From Palsa-504 sp963767565 (GTDB taxonomy: Bacteria > Actinomycetota > Actinomycetes > Streptosporangiales > Streptosporangiaceae), in contig CAVYEG010000017.1 of assembly GCA_963767565.1 (NCBI GenBank), positions 1-64,000 of the forward strand: a stretch of DNA of 64,000 bases. Reading direction: 5' to 3'. The notes under the pieces were generated by a model, which was given only the letters and a program-made list of their open reading frames with translations, ran no database searches and had not been told where the DNA came from. How positions within the stretch are numbered: position 1 is the first letter of the stretch; every line of letters begins with the position of its first letter. Made by a program: the position numbers and the translations under genes. Shown in pieces: positions 34,004 to 43,335 of this stretch.

Positions 34004-35452
34004 CTACCGGACCCGCCCTTCGGTCTCCCGCCGCAGGTGGAAGAACTGCGGCCGGAGCACCAACCGCGCGATGAGCATGAGGATGATCCCCGCGCCGACG
34101 ATGCCGACCAGCGACCAGATCTGCGCCGGGGGGGCGGCCTGCAGCGACTTCACCAGGATCCAGCCGAGGAACCCGGCGGCGGCTAGCGGCAGGAGGCCCA
34201 GGATCACCGCATCCAGGACATTGCTGAAGATACGGCGCCAGTAATAAGTTACGGCGGCGAGCGCGGTGAGGATGTAAAAGGCGGCATACATCTGGGTGGT
34301 CACGTCGATCAGATCGTTGAAGGCAGCCGCCAGCGAGGTGGCGATCAGGTAAGCCCAGGTAATCGCGAGCAGGATCACGCCGAACACGACGGTCGCGGCG
34401 AGCGGGGTGGCGAACCGGCGGTTAACGTTTCCGAGGAACGGCGGCAGCACCCGGTGGCTGGCCATGCCGTAAATGACCCGGGCGCCGAGCACGATGCCAG
34501 TGCCAGTGGTGGCGATCACCGACAGCGCGAGAGCCAGCGCCATGACCTTGGCCCAGCCGCTGCCGCCCAGCGCCTGGGCGCTGTAGACCAAGGCATCGGT
34601 CGAGTTGGCCTTGAGCTTGGCGGGCGACACCACGCCTTGCAGGCCCACTTGCACCAGCGTGTAGATGACGGCGAGGAAGGCGACCGCCATCATGGCCGCT
34701 CTTCCTGGATTGGCCCGCCGGTGCTTGACCTCCTCGTTGACATAGATGGTGCCGTCCCAGGCGACATAGGCGAACATCGCGACCAGGAATCCGCCAGCGA
34801 GGCTGCCGTGACCGCCGATCCCGTGCAGGCTGAACCAGGCCCTGGTGATGGGGAAGGTGCCGTGCCGGTGACCGGTGACCGCGATGAGGCCGACGATGGC
34901 GAAGCCGATGAGGATCGAGTACTCGACCACCGCCATGCCCACCTGAGTGCGGGCGGTGATCCGGATCCCGACGATCGCGATCACGAGCATGGCCAGGATC
35001 ACGACAGTGTCGATGGCCAGGTTCGGCGGGATGCTGGAGGACGACGTGGAGCCGAAAACGGTCAGCACGGACGGCCCGAGGACCACCGCGGTGCTGATCG
35101 TCCCGATGATGCCGGCCGCGATCATGAGCCATCCGGTCATGAAACCGAGGTACGGGTTGATCACGCGGCCGACCCACTCGAAGGCCGCTCCGCAGTTGGC
35201 GTTCCACAGGTTCAGGCGGCGGTAGCAATTGGCGATCACGATCATCGGCAGCGCCATGAGGATCAGCGCTGGTCCGCCGGCGTACGCGGTCGCCGCCGCG
35301 AGGGCGGCCAGCGTCAGCCCGGCCGATGCGGCAGGTGCCGCGTCGGCCATCCCGATGACGGTGTCCTGCGCGATCCCGATCGCATTCGGCTCGAGCCTGG
35401 CCTCGCCAACCGAGCCGGTTCCCGGCAAGGTAGCCGGGGATTCGACCGTCAT
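34004..35452 (-). CDS. APC-family amino-acid permease
   Basis: A 482-residue membrane transporter of the amino acid-polyamine-organocation superfamily with about 12 helices. Near the N-terminus are ARLEPNAIGIAQDTVIGMADAAPAASAGLTL-type helix-1 residues with the broken helix of the LeuT fold. Helix 6 contains the conserved FVAYVAWDG-like stretch (FAYVAWDGTIYVNEEVKH), then RANPGRAAMMAV. ATG 35452 follows AGGAGACC. The substrate cannot be read; relatives transport neutral or cationic amino acids. It stands alone between the kinase gene and the STAND genes. Confidence 0.9.
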   Translation of the reverse strand: MTVESPATLPGTGSVGEARLEPNAIGIAQDTVIGMADAAPAASAGLTLAALAAATAYAGGPALILMALPMIVIANCYRRLNLWNANCGAAFEWVGRVINPYLGFMTGWLMIAAGIIGTISTAVVLGPSVLTVFGSTSSSSIPPNLAIDTVVILAMLVIAIVGIRITARTQVGMAVVEYSILIGFAIVGLIAVTGHRHGTFPITRAWFSLHGIGGHGSLAGGFLVAMFAYVAWDGTIYVNEEVKHRRANPGRAAMMAVAFLAVIYTLVQVGLQGVVSPAKLKANSTDALVYSAQALGGSGWAKVMALALALSVIATTGTGIVLGARVIYGMASHRVLPPFLGNVNRRFATPLAATVVFGVILLAITWAYLIATSLAAAFNDLIDVTTQMYAAFYILTALAAVTYYWRRIFSNVLDAVILGLLPLAAAGFLGWILVKSLQAAPPAQIWSLVGIVGAGIILMLIARLVLRPQFFHLRRETEGRVR

Positions 35453-35594
35453 ATGGGTCTCCTGTCCTGCTCCCGACGCCTGAGTGCTGACGGGAAGCGG
35501 AAAGCCACGTGCGAGATGGTAGCGGCCGATTCCGGCAGATGCAGACGAGAAATAGAAATACGCCGGCCGCCGGCGATCGCGGAGGGTGAGGTCA

Positions 35595-37796
35595 TCAGGC
35601 CTCGCCCATGTTCTGCAGGCTCTGCCGGACGGCCTGGCTCAGCGGGTCCCCGTACGGCAGGACACGCTCGCAGCGCGCCCCCGCCGCACGCAGCACCGCG
35701 AGCGCGTCACCCATCCGTCCCACCGTGTAGTACAGGTGCGCCAGGTTCACCAGGCGGACCAGCGTGTCGGGGTGGTCAGGTCCCAGCACCCGCTCCGAGT
35801 CCGTGCAGCATCGTTCGGCGTACTGCATCGCGGCGGGCATCCGGCCGGCGGCCCGGCAGGCGGCGGACAGGCCGGCGGCGGTCGCGATGGTGTCCGGATG
35901 GTCACATCCCAGCACCTTCTCGCGGTCGGACATGGCCCGCTTGTAGTGCGAGATGGCGTCCTTGATCTTGCCTTCGGCCAGGCATACCCCGGCGAGCCGG
36001 TCCCTGGTGGCCATGGTCAGCACGTCTCGCGGTCCGTGCAGCCGGTCGCGATCGGCCAGGCTGCGCGCCAGCAGCCGGTCCGCCGCCAGGTAGTCGCCCG
36101 CGGCCTGGTAGGCCGCGGCCAGCTCGTCCCGGGCGCTGAGGATCTCCGGGTGCGCGTACCCCTGGGACTGCTCATACTCACTGACCACGCGGACCATAAC
36201 GGTTACCGCATCCGCGGGCTCGCCGGCCCGGACCAGGGACCGGGCCAGGCTGATCCGGGCGGCCATGATCGCGGCATGCCCGGGTGCCAGCTCCCGGGTC
36301 CGGTCGGCCAGCACCCGCTGGTACCAGCGGACCGCCTCGTCGGCGCTCCCCGCGGCCAGCTGGGCGGCGGCCAGATGGTCGGCGACCACCAGCGCGTCCG
36401 GGTGGCCGGGGGGCAGCTTGGCGTCGCAGCGCGCGGCCAGGTCCTGCCAGAAATCGGCGGCCGGCCCGGTCAGGCGGGCGTCGTCCAGGCTCCGGCCCAC
36501 CCGCAGCAACAGCGGATGGCAGCCGTCGGCCCACAGTGAATCCAGGGCCGAGTCCTGCAGGCAGGCCGCGCTGGAGCGCAGGCCGGCCGCCGCCCACGGC
36601 GGGTCCTCCGCAGCCGGCCACACCTCGAGCAGCGCGCTGGCCGCCGCGGCCGCCGCGGGCTCCTGGAACTCGGCGGGCGCGGCCAGCTTGATCGCCGTCT
36701 GCAGGACCGAGCTCATCAGCACGGCCGGCGGCGTGACCTCGCGGTTGATGGTGATCAGGCCGGACCGCTCCAAGGTGAGCAGCACGTCCCACACCCGCCT
36801 GGGATCGGCGGCGGCCGAGAACGGCGTGGCCGCGCCGCCCAGGTAGTCCAGCACGGCCGGCGCGCCGAACACGGCACCCGGAATGCCATGTCCGTCAAGC
36901 AGGGCGAGGAACACCAGCATGAGCCGGACGGCCTGCCCCGGCAGCAGCGATTCGGCCCGCTCCAGGCACACGATCCAGGTCACCATGGCCGAGGACGGGA
37001 TTTCGCCGGAGCCGGTCCAGATCTCGTCCCGCCGCTGGACGAACAGTTCGCGGTAGTCCCGGCAGGTCAGGTTGGAGCTGGCCACCACCGCGGCGGCCTG
37101 GCCGAGGGCCAGCGGCTCGCAGCCGAGGGTCTCGACCAGGTCGATGGCCCCCTGGCGCTGGACCGGGTTGGCGCTGACCCGTTCGGATAGTCCGTTCAGC
37201 GCCTCGCGGGTGCTGAAGAACCCGACCGGGATGACCCGCGCGCCGCGGCGGGCCAGGGCCTGAGCCGTCCCCGAGCTGGTGGCCAGCACCCGGCCGGCCC
37301 GCCCCTCGGGCCACAGCCCGGTCAGGTCCACGTCGTCCGGCACGTCGTCGAAGACCACCAGCCAGGGCTGCCTGGTCTCGCCCAGCCAGCTGACGAAGCG
37401 GGCCGCCACCGCGTCGGCCGGGCCGGCCGGCTCGAGGCCGGTAGCCGCCACGGAGGCCTGCACCAGCCCGGACAGGACCGCGGCCCGGTTGGTCACCGCG
37501 ATCCAGATCAGCCCGTCAATGGTGCCTGATCGCCACAATGCCTCCGCGATCATCACGGCGGTCTGGGTCTTGCCGGCCGCGGCTGGCCAGTTCGGCAGGA
37601 TCTCGGCCACGGCCGGGTCCGGCACCAGCGCCATGGCCGAGCCGGGGATCAAGGCGTCGGCCAGGCCACCTGCGGTATCGGGCCGGTCGGTGCAGCCGTC
37701 GGTGAGCGGGGGCACCGCTCCGACGCGGAATCGCCGCGCGATCAGCCGGCCTTCCCGCAGGGCCCCACCCCCCGCCACCTTCATCGACGCTGCCAT
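35595..37796 (-). CDS. STAND NTPase with TPR tail, copy 1
   Basis: A 733-residue signalling NTPase of the NB-ARC/STAND type. The N-terminus has a short FRVGAVPPLTD...DRPDTAGG segment. The P-loop is AAAGKTQ (Lys76), which lacks the usual first glycine. Walker B is PWLVVFDDVPDD, followed by a winged-helix region and GLSERV...RQGAIDLVETLGCEPLALGQAAA (the GLPLA-like motif). The C-terminal 300 residues are tetratricopeptide repeats of the kinesin-light-chain type, with repeated LGxDHPDT motifs. No effector domain is visible. ATG 37796 is chosen because GAGAGG lies 11 bases upstream; 37829 is possible. A close paralog lies immediately upstream (38012-40237). Confidence 0.85.
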   Translation of the reverse strand: MAASMKVAGGGALREGRLIARRFRVGAVPPLTDGCTDRPDTAGGLADALIPGSAMALVPDPAVAEILPNWPAAAGKTQTAVMIAEALWRSGTIDGLIWIAVTNRAAVLSGLVQASVAATGLEPAGPADAVAARFVSWLGETRQPWLVVFDDVPDDVDLTGLWPEGRAGRVLATSSGTAQALARRGARVIPVGFFSTREALNGLSERVSANPVQRQGAIDLVETLGCEPLALGQAAAVVASSNLTCRDYRELFVQRRDEIWTGSGEIPSSAMVTWIVCLERAESLLPGQAVRLMLVFLALLDGHGIPGAVFGAPAVLDYLGGAATPFSAAADPRRVWDVLLTLERSGLITINREVTPPAVLMSSVLQTAIKLAAPAEFQEPAAAAAASALLEVWPAAEDPPWAAAGLRSSAACLQDSALDSLWADGCHPLLLRVGRSLDDARLTGPAADFWQDLAARCDAKLPPGHPDALVVADHLAAAQLAAGSADEAVRWYQRVLADRTRELAPGHAAIMAARISLARSLVRAGEPADAVTVMVRVVSEYEQSQGYAHPEILSARDELAAAYQAAGDYLAADRLLARSLADRDRLHGPRDVLTMATRDRLAGVCLAEGKIKDAISHYKRAMSDREKVLGCDHPDTIATAAGLSAACRAAGRMPAAMQYAERCCTDSERVLGPDHPDTLVRLVNLAHLYYTVGRMGDALAVLRAAGARCERVLPYGDPLSQAVRQSLQNMGEA

Positions 37797-37929
37797 GCCG
37801 CGAACTCGCCTCTCACCATCTAATAACACGTAAGAGTTCCGCCCGGAGAGCTTTGCTAATATCAGGATGTTTTATGACATTAAGTCCCGTGCCTGCGCAT
37901 GGAGGGCGGACATCATCTCCTCGTGACCT

Positions 37930-37939
37930 GCGCATGCGC
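37930..37939. repeat. Palindrome and direct repeat between the STAND genes
   Basis: GCGCATGCGC is a perfect 10-bp palindrome, and CCTGCGCATG occurs both here (from 37927) and about 31 bases to the left, in an AT-rich spacer between the two STAND genes. The spacer 37797-38011 has no other gene. These could be operators for the leftward gene. Confidence 0.35.
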
Positions 37940-38011
37940 GACCCGCATATCGTACTAAATACGGATCAATATCCTCTTTATTCTCATTAGCTGTCAGCAG
38001 TCACCGCGCAC

Positions 38012-40237
38012 TCAGGCATCGCCCGCGATGCTCATCAGGCCCTGGCGGGCGGTCTGGGTCAGCGGATCTCCGTAGGGCAGGACTCGCTCGCAGCGGGCGA
38101 GCGTATCGCGGAGCGCGCCCTGGGCGTCGCCCACCCGGCCGACGGTGTAATACAGCATGGCCAGGCGCGCCCGGCGGGCCAGTGTATCGGCGTGATCGGC
38201 ACCGAGGATCCGGCTGGAATCGGCGCAGGCCTGCTCGGCCAACTGCACCGCCGACGGCATCCGGCCCGCCGCGTGATAGGCACGGGCCAGGCTGGCCCGG
38301 GTGGCGATGGTATCCGGATGGTCGCGGCCGAGCACGCGCTCGCGGTCGGCCAGCACGCCCTTGTAACCGGAGATGGCGGCCTTGGCCTTGCCGGCGGCCA
38401 GCTGGGCCGCGGCGAGATGGTCGCGGGTGGTGATGGTGTGCACGTCGCGGGAGCCGTGCAGCCGCTCCCGCTCGGACAGGGTCTGGGTCAGCAGCCCGAT
38501 CGCCGCCGGGAAGTCGCCTGCCGCCTCGTAGGCCCGGGCCAGCTCGTCCCGGACCGCGAGGGTACCGGGGTGACCCGGCCCGCGGAACTGCTCGGATTCG
38601 GCCACGGCCCGGCGCAGCACGGTCACCGCGCCGCCGGCCTCGCCCGCGGCGATCATCGCCTCGGCCAGGCTGACCCGGGCCCCGATGATGGCCGGGTGCC
38701 CGGGGGCGAGATCCACGCTGCGCTCGGCCAGGACCCGCTGGTACCAGGTGACCGCCTCGGCGCCGTACCCGGCCGCCAGGTACGCGCCGGCCACCTGGGC
38801 GGCGACGACCAGCGCGTCGGGATGCTCGGGCGGCAGCTTGTTGTCGCAGCGGACGGACAGCTCACGCCAGTACTCCACGGCCGGCCCGGCCAGGCGGGCG
38901 CGGTCCAGGCTACGCCCGGCGCGCAGCAGCAGCGGGTGGCAGCCGTGGGCCCACAAGATGTCGGTGGCCGCGCCCTGCAAGCTGGCCGCGTTGGCGCGCA
39001 GGACGGCCGCGGTCCACGGCTCGGGCTCGTCTTCAGGCCACGCCTCGAGCAGCGCGGCGGCCGCCGTCCGGGCGGCCCGGTCGCGCAACGGCGCGGGGGC
39101 GGCCAGCCTGATCGCGGCGGCCACCACCGGGCTCATCAGGATGCTGGGTGCCTCGGACCGGCTGATGGTGATCAGCCCGGCCCGCTCGATGGCCAGCAGC
39201 GCATCGCGGGCAGGCTTGGCGTCGACCGGGGTGCCGAACCCGACCGCGGTGCCGCCTAGGTAGACGCTGACCGCCTGGGTGCCGAACAGCGCGCCGGGGA
39301 TCCCGTGGCCATCCAGCAGGGCGAGCAGGACCAGCATGAACCGGACCGACTGGCCGCTCAGCAGCACCTCGGCCTGGCCGAGCGACAGCGTCCAGGTCAC
39401 CGAAGCGGCCGAGGGGACCTCGCCCGCCGCTACCCCGATCTGCTGGCGCCGCCGGGCGAAATAATCACGGTAATCCCGGCAGGCGAGCGTCGAGTTGGCG
39501 ATCACCGCGGCGGCCTGGGCCAGCGCCAGCGGCTCCCGGCCGAGCGCCTCGATCAGGTCGATGGCGCCCTGGCGCTGGGACGGGTTGACGCTGAGCCGTT
39601 CGGTCAGGCAGCCGAGGGCCTCGCGGACGCTGAACAAGCCGACCGGGAAGACCCGGGTCCGGTGCCGGCTGGCCGCGACAGTCGACTGCGTGCTGGTGAT
39701 CAGGAGCCGGCCGGCCGGGCCTTCGGGCCAGAGCCCGTCCAGCTCGTCTACGGTCGCGAGGTCATCGAGCACGATCAGCCACCGCTGCGGAGTTTCGGCC
39801 AGCCAGCTGACGAAGCGGGCGGCGACCGACTCGGCCGTCCCGGTGGGCTCGATGCCGGTGGCCGCCACCCAGGCCTCGACGTATCCGGACAGCACCGCGG
39901 CCCGGCTGGTGGCGGAGATCCAGATCACCGCTTCGACGGCGCCGGACCGCCACAGCGTCTCGGCCAGCATCACCGCGATCTGTGTCTTGCCCGACGGGCC
40001 CAGCCAGTTCTGCTTGCCCTCGGCGAACTCCGAGCCGGGCACCAGCGCTATGGTCGAGCCCGGGACCAGAGCGTCCAGGATGCCGCGCGCGGTATCGGGC
40101 CGGTCGCTGAATCCCTCGGCCAGCGGCGGCATCGTGCCCACGCGGAACCGGACTGATTGCTCAGTCGGTGCTCCTGCTGAGGGCACAGCCCGCAACTCCC
40201 ATCTATGCTGTTGTGCCGAAACCTCCTCGGAACGCAC
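38012..40237 (-). CDS. STAND NTPase with TPR tail, copy 2
   Basis: A 741-residue paralog of the preceding protein with the same layout and clear similarity along its full length. Seen: FRVGTMPPLAEGFSDRPDTARG, P-loop GPSGKTQ (Lys84), RWLIVLDDLATVDELDGLWP, RQGAIDLIEALGREPLALAQAAA and LSGQSVRFMLVLLALLDGHGIPG. About seven TPR units follow, with LGRDHPDT, LGADHADT and YGDPL endings. The P-loop also lacks the first glycine. The start is uncertain: GTG 40237 is followed by a GAGGAGG that could serve a later start. Duplication of a STAND/TPR sensor next to itself suggests diverged ligand recognition. Confidence 0.85.
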   Translation of the reverse strand: MRSEEVSAQQHRWELRAVPSAGAPTEQSVRFRVGTMPPLAEGFSDRPDTARGILDALVPGSTIALVPGSEFAEGKQNWLGPSGKTQIAVMLAETLWRSGAVEAVIWISATSRAAVLSGYVEAWVAATGIEPTGTAESVAARFVSWLAETPQRWLIVLDDLATVDELDGLWPEGPAGRLLITSTQSTVAASRHRTRVFPVGLFSVREALGCLTERLSVNPSQRQGAIDLIEALGREPLALAQAAAVIANSTLACRDYRDYFARRRQQIGVAAGEVPSAASVTWTLSLGQAEVLLSGQSVRFMLVLLALLDGHGIPGALFGTQAVSVYLGGTAVGFGTPVDAKPARDALLAIERAGLITISRSEAPSILMSPVVAAAIRLAAPAPLRDRAARTAAAALLEAWPEDEPEPWTAAVLRANAASLQGAATDILWAHGCHPLLLRAGRSLDRARLAGPAVEYWRELSVRCDNKLPPEHPDALVVAAQVAGAYLAAGYGAEAVTWYQRVLAERSVDLAPGHPAIIGARVSLAEAMIAAGEAGGAVTVLRRAVAESEQFRGPGHPGTLAVRDELARAYEAAGDFPAAIGLLTQTLSERERLHGSRDVHTITTRDHLAAAQLAAGKAKAAISGYKGVLADRERVLGRDHPDTIATRASLARAYHAAGRMPSAVQLAEQACADSSRILGADHADTLARRARLAMLYYTVGRVGDAQGALRDTLARCERVLPYGDPLTQTARQGLMSIAGDA

Positions 40238-40303
40238 ACCAGTAACACGGGAGGTTCAGGCACGGGGAGCCTGCTCCGTAACGGGATCCCGCTGACACCA
40301 TTA

Positions 40304-40313
40304 TGCACGTGCA
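40304..40313. promoter_or_regulatory. Palindrome in the region upstream of STAND copy 2
   Basis: TGCACGTGCA is a perfect 10-bp palindrome about 67 bases upstream of the STAND copy 2 start, in the spacer 40238-40442. It is a candidate operator; nothing else is recognised in this spacer. Confidence 0.3.
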
Positions 40314-40442
40314 ACGAGCCAGTGCGCACGGTCACGCAGCGCACCAATTTCCGCGGGGCCGCGAGCTGATACGCGAGCGTAATCAGCGGATTGCGCTGTG
40401 CTTTCGGCCCGCGCGCGCCATGGCCCGTTCCGTAAAAATGTT

Positions 40443-41660
40443 CTATCGCCCCGAATCGGCGACCGAAGCGAGCAGAGCGGCCCGGGCCTGGTCGACGGCG
40501 GCCAGCATGGCGCCGCGCAGCACGGGCTCGCCGGGTACGCCGGTCGGTACCACACGCGGCCGGGCGGGACAGATGCGGGCGACGCCGGCCGCCACCCGGG
40601 AGGCCAGGGCCGCTCCCCCGGTCCGGCCGACCTCGCCGCCCAGCACGACCAGGCCCGGGTCGAGCACGACGCAGACCGAGGCCACGCCGACCGCGACGCG
40701 CTCGGCGAGCTCATCGAGGAAGGCCGCGGCCGCGGCGGACCCGCCGGTCACGGCGGCCTGCACGGCGTCGGCGGCGGTGGGCGCCTCGAAGCCGTGCCGG
40801 GCGGCCAGCGCGCGCACCGCGGCGCCGTCGGCCAGCAGCTGGAATCCGCCGCTGTGCGGGAGCGTGATGTCGGTGTGCAGCGGGGCGCCGTGCACAGGCA
40901 GGTAGCCGATCTCGCCGGCCGCCCCGGCGGTGCCCCGGTGCAGCTGGCCGCCCAGCACGGTGGCCAGGCCCAGGCCGCCGCCCAGCCAGACCAGGACGAA
41001 GTCGTCGGCGCCGACGGCCGCGCCCGCGGCCCGCTCGGCCATCGCGGCCAGGTTCACGTCGTTCTCGATCAGCACCGGCTGGTGCAGCACGTCGCGCAGC
41101 GCGTCCAGCGCGCCCTCGTGCCACGCGGGCAGGTTCACCGCCAGCCGCGGGTCGCCGGTCCGCGGGTCGACCACGCCCGGACTGCCGATGACCAGCGCGC
41201 TCAGCCGGGTCATGTCGACCCCGGCGCTGGCGCAGGCCCGGTCGATCACGCCGCGGACCAGGTCGACCGGGGCGTCGGCACCACTGGGGTTGACGCTCAC
41301 ATCGGCCACCCAGCGGCCGGTGACGTCGGCCACCGCGGCGCTGGCCAGGTCGGATTCCATGTAGAGGCCAGCCACGTAGGCGCTGGAGGGGACGACCGAG
41401 TACAGCGCGGCGTTCGGGCCGCGGTTGCCGGCCTGCTCCCCCACCACGGCCACCAGGCCGCGCTCTTCCAGCCGGGACAGCATCTGCGACACGGTGACCT
41501 TGGATACCCCGGTGTACTCGCTGATCTGGGACCTGGTCAGCATCTCGCCCCCGAGCAGCAGATCGAGGGCGGCCCGGTCGTTAAGCTCGCGTAGCAGGCT
41601 CGGGGTGCCCGGCCGACCGCGAGGTTCCTGGGGCGGCCGTGCCTGGAGTGGGTGCTGCAT
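40443..41660 (-). CDS. ROK-family transcriptional regulator
   Basis: A 405-residue regulator. The N-terminal winged helix (about 25-85) includes LTRSQISEYTGVSKVTVSQMLSRLEERGLV. The ROK domain follows: VIGSPGVVDPRTG, VLIENDVNLAAMAE, WLGGGLGLATVLGGQLHRGTAGAAGEIGYL, and VLDPGLVVLGGEV. The cysteine zinc motif of ROK kinases is missing, so this is a repressor rather than a glucokinase. The gene is divergent from a sugar importer and GH3 hydrolase, which it most likely controls through the palindrome at 41775-41791. The ligand is probably an amino sugar, by context. Confidence 0.92.
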   Translation of the reverse strand: MQHPLQARPPQEPRGRPGTPSLLRELNDRAALDLLLGGEMLTRSQISEYTGVSKVTVSQMLSRLEERGLVAVVGEQAGNRGPNAALYSVVPSSAYVAGLYMESDLASAAVADVTGRWVADVSVNPSGADAPVDLVRGVIDRACASAGVDMTRLSALVIGSPGVVDPRTGDPRLAVNLPAWHEGALDALRDVLHQPVLIENDVNLAAMAERAAGAAVGADDFVLVWLGGGLGLATVLGGQLHRGTAGAAGEIGYLPVHGAPLHTDITLPHSGGFQLLADGAAVRALAARHGFEAPTAADAVQAAVTGGSAAAAAFLDELAERVAVGVASVCVVLDPGLVVLGGEVGRTGGAALASRVAAGVARICPARPRVVPTGVPGEPVLRGAMLAAVDQARAALLASVADSGR

Positions 41661-41774
41661 CGCGGTCCCTTCGCAGCGGGCGGCTTCGGTGGGGACCAGG
41701 CGGTCAGGCCAGGGAACCGGGCGGTCGGGCCACGAAAGCAGCTTTCGTCTCGATCTAGCAACGGGGGCTATCTT

Positions 41775-41791
41775 ACAGGAAAGTTTCCTGT
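41775..41791. promoter_or_regulatory. ROK regulator operator
   Basis: ACAGGAAAGTTTCCTGT is a perfect 17-bp palindrome (8-1-8) midway between the divergent ROK gene and the sugar importer operon. Actinobacterial ROK repressors bind AGGAAA/TTTCCT-type palindromes. The position, about 70 bases before the binding-protein start and 115 before the ROK start, would let it control both directions. Confidence 0.75.
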
Positions 41792-41861
41792 TAGTTTCTC
41801 TCTACAGCTCACCGTAACTCCACCCCTATATCACTTTGACCACCCGGAAGGAGTGCCAGCA

Positions 41862-43229
41862 GTGGGACTCAGGAAAACGCCGGCCGCGCTCCTCGCGTTC
41901 GGCACCGCGGCTGCGCTCGCGATCGCGGGCTGCAGCTCGAGCAGCTCGTCGACCGGTTCGTCGACATCATCGGCATCTTCGGCGGCCGCCCCAGCCCAGC
42001 TCACCGTCTGGCGGATGGGCGGCTCCGTGCCGTCCGAGGTCACCTGGATGAACGGTGTGATCACCCAGTTCCACAAGGATTACCCGCAGTACGCCAAGAC
42101 GCAGGTCAAGGTGGTCTGGGTGCCGTGGACCAGTCGCACCACCGACTGGAACGACGCGCTGACCAGCGGCAAGAACGGCCCTGACATCACCGAGCTCGGC
42201 AACACCGACACGCCCACCGAGTCCAACCTGGGCGTGCTGGACAACATCAGCAGCTACGTCAACTCGTGGTCGGCCAAGCCCAACCTGGTCACCGGCATGC
42301 TGGCGAACGACACGCAGAACGGCAGCCTGTACGCGGTGCCGTGGTTCGGCGGCGTGCGCGCCGTGTGGTACCGCACCGACCAGTTCAAGGCGGCCGGCAT
42401 TTCCAGCCCGCCGACTACGTGGGCGCAGCTGGCCACCGACGCGCAGAAGCTGATGGCCAAGTACCCCGGTACCTACGGCTTCGACGCCATCACCGACGAC
42501 ACCAACGCCTTCGCCAGCTTCGTCTGGGGCGCCGGCGGCCAGCTCGCCACCGAGAGCAACGGCACCTGGACCGCGGACCTGACCTCCCCGGCGGACGAGG
42601 CGGCCATCAGGTTCTACGTGTCCCTCTACCGCACCGACCACCTGTCCCCGGCGAAGTACATCGGCCAGACCGAGCTCGGCAACACCGGCTCGACCTCCGG
42701 CGGCGCGAACACCGACTTCGGCCTGGGCAAGCTCGACCTGTACATCGACGGGCCGTGGGCCACGGCCACCATGCCGGCCAACTCGACGGACAAGTCCAAC
42801 TGGTCCTCCTTCCCGATCCCGAGCGAGAACGGCCCGAACCCGGCTCCGGTCTTCGCCGGCGGCTCCGACCTGGCCGTCTTCAAGACCAGCAAGTACCCGC
42901 AGGCCGACTGGGACCTGATCTCGGTCATGGACAACGAGCCGAACTCGACCTCGTTCGCGAACCTGCAGGGCTTCTTCCCGCCGTACAGCTCGCAGCTGAC
43001 CAACGGCCCGTACAAGACCGAGAAGTTCCTGGGCGGCTTCGCCACCGCCGCGAGCGACGCGCAGATCTCGCCGCTGAACGCGAAGAACTGGGCCACGGCC
43101 GACACCGGGCAGTACTTCATCGTTCCCGACATGCTCAAGGCCCTCATGAACGGGGCTGACTTCACCTCGACCGTGGCCAAGGCCAATTCCCAGCTCCAGG
43201 CCGTCCTGAACACCGGATCCGAGAGCTAG
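41862..43229 (+). CDS. Sugar ABC transporter substrate-binding lipoprotein (SBP family 1)
   Basis: A 455-residue extracellular solute-binding protein. Signal: GLRKTPAALLAFGTAAALAIAGC, with the lipobox cysteine at about residue 23, then a Ser/Thr linker. The mature part starts LTVWRMGGSVPSEVTWMNGVI and has GPDITELGNTDTPTESNLGVL, SLYAVPWFGGVRAVWYRTD and GPWATATMP, all typical of oligosaccharide-binding family 1. GTG 41862 follows GGAAGGAG. With the two permeases and the GH3 enzyme it resembles the chitobiose system DasABC-DasD of Streptomyces, so chitobiose or a muropeptide disaccharide is a plausible ligand (inference). Confidence 0.92.
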   Translation: MGLRKTPAALLAFGTAAALAIAGCSSSSSSTGSSTSSASSAAAPAQLTVWRMGGSVPSEVTWMNGVITQFHKDYPQYAKTQVKVVWVPWTSRTTDWNDALTSGKNGPDITELGNTDTPTESNLGVLDNISSYVNSWSAKPNLVTGMLANDTQNGSLYAVPWFGGVRAVWYRTDQFKAAGISSPPTTWAQLATDAQKLMAKYPGTYGFDAITDDTNAFASFVWGAGGQLATESNGTWTADLTSPADEAAIRFYVSLYRTDHLSPAKYIGQTELGNTGSTSGGANTDFGLGKLDLYIDGPWATATMPANSTDKSNWSSFPIPSENGPNPAPVFAGGSDLAVFKTSKYPQADWDLISVMDNEPNSTSFANLQGFFPPYSSQLTNGPYKTEKFLGGFATAASDAQISPLNAKNWATADTGQYFIVPDMLKALMNGADFTSTVAKANSQLQAVLNTGSES

Positions 43230-43277
43230 GCGGTCTAGTCTCCGCATGGTGAGAACCAGTCACCGTCCCGAGGGGGT

Positions 43278-43335
43278 ACGGGGGGGCGCGCAGCCCCCCC
43301 GTGCTCAGGGGGGGTCTGGGGGGGATCGTCCCCCC
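43278..43335. repeat. G/C-run hairpin element between binding-protein and permease genes
   Basis: Two hairpins made almost only of G and C runs. A 10-bp stem is formed by ACGGGGGGGC (43278-43287) with GCCCCCCCGT (43293-43302), and a 7-bp stem by 43319-43325 with 43329-43335. A third G run lies between them. It looks like an inserted REP-like element. In the transcript it would form strong structures that could separate expression of the abundant binding protein from the permeases. Confidence 0.7.
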
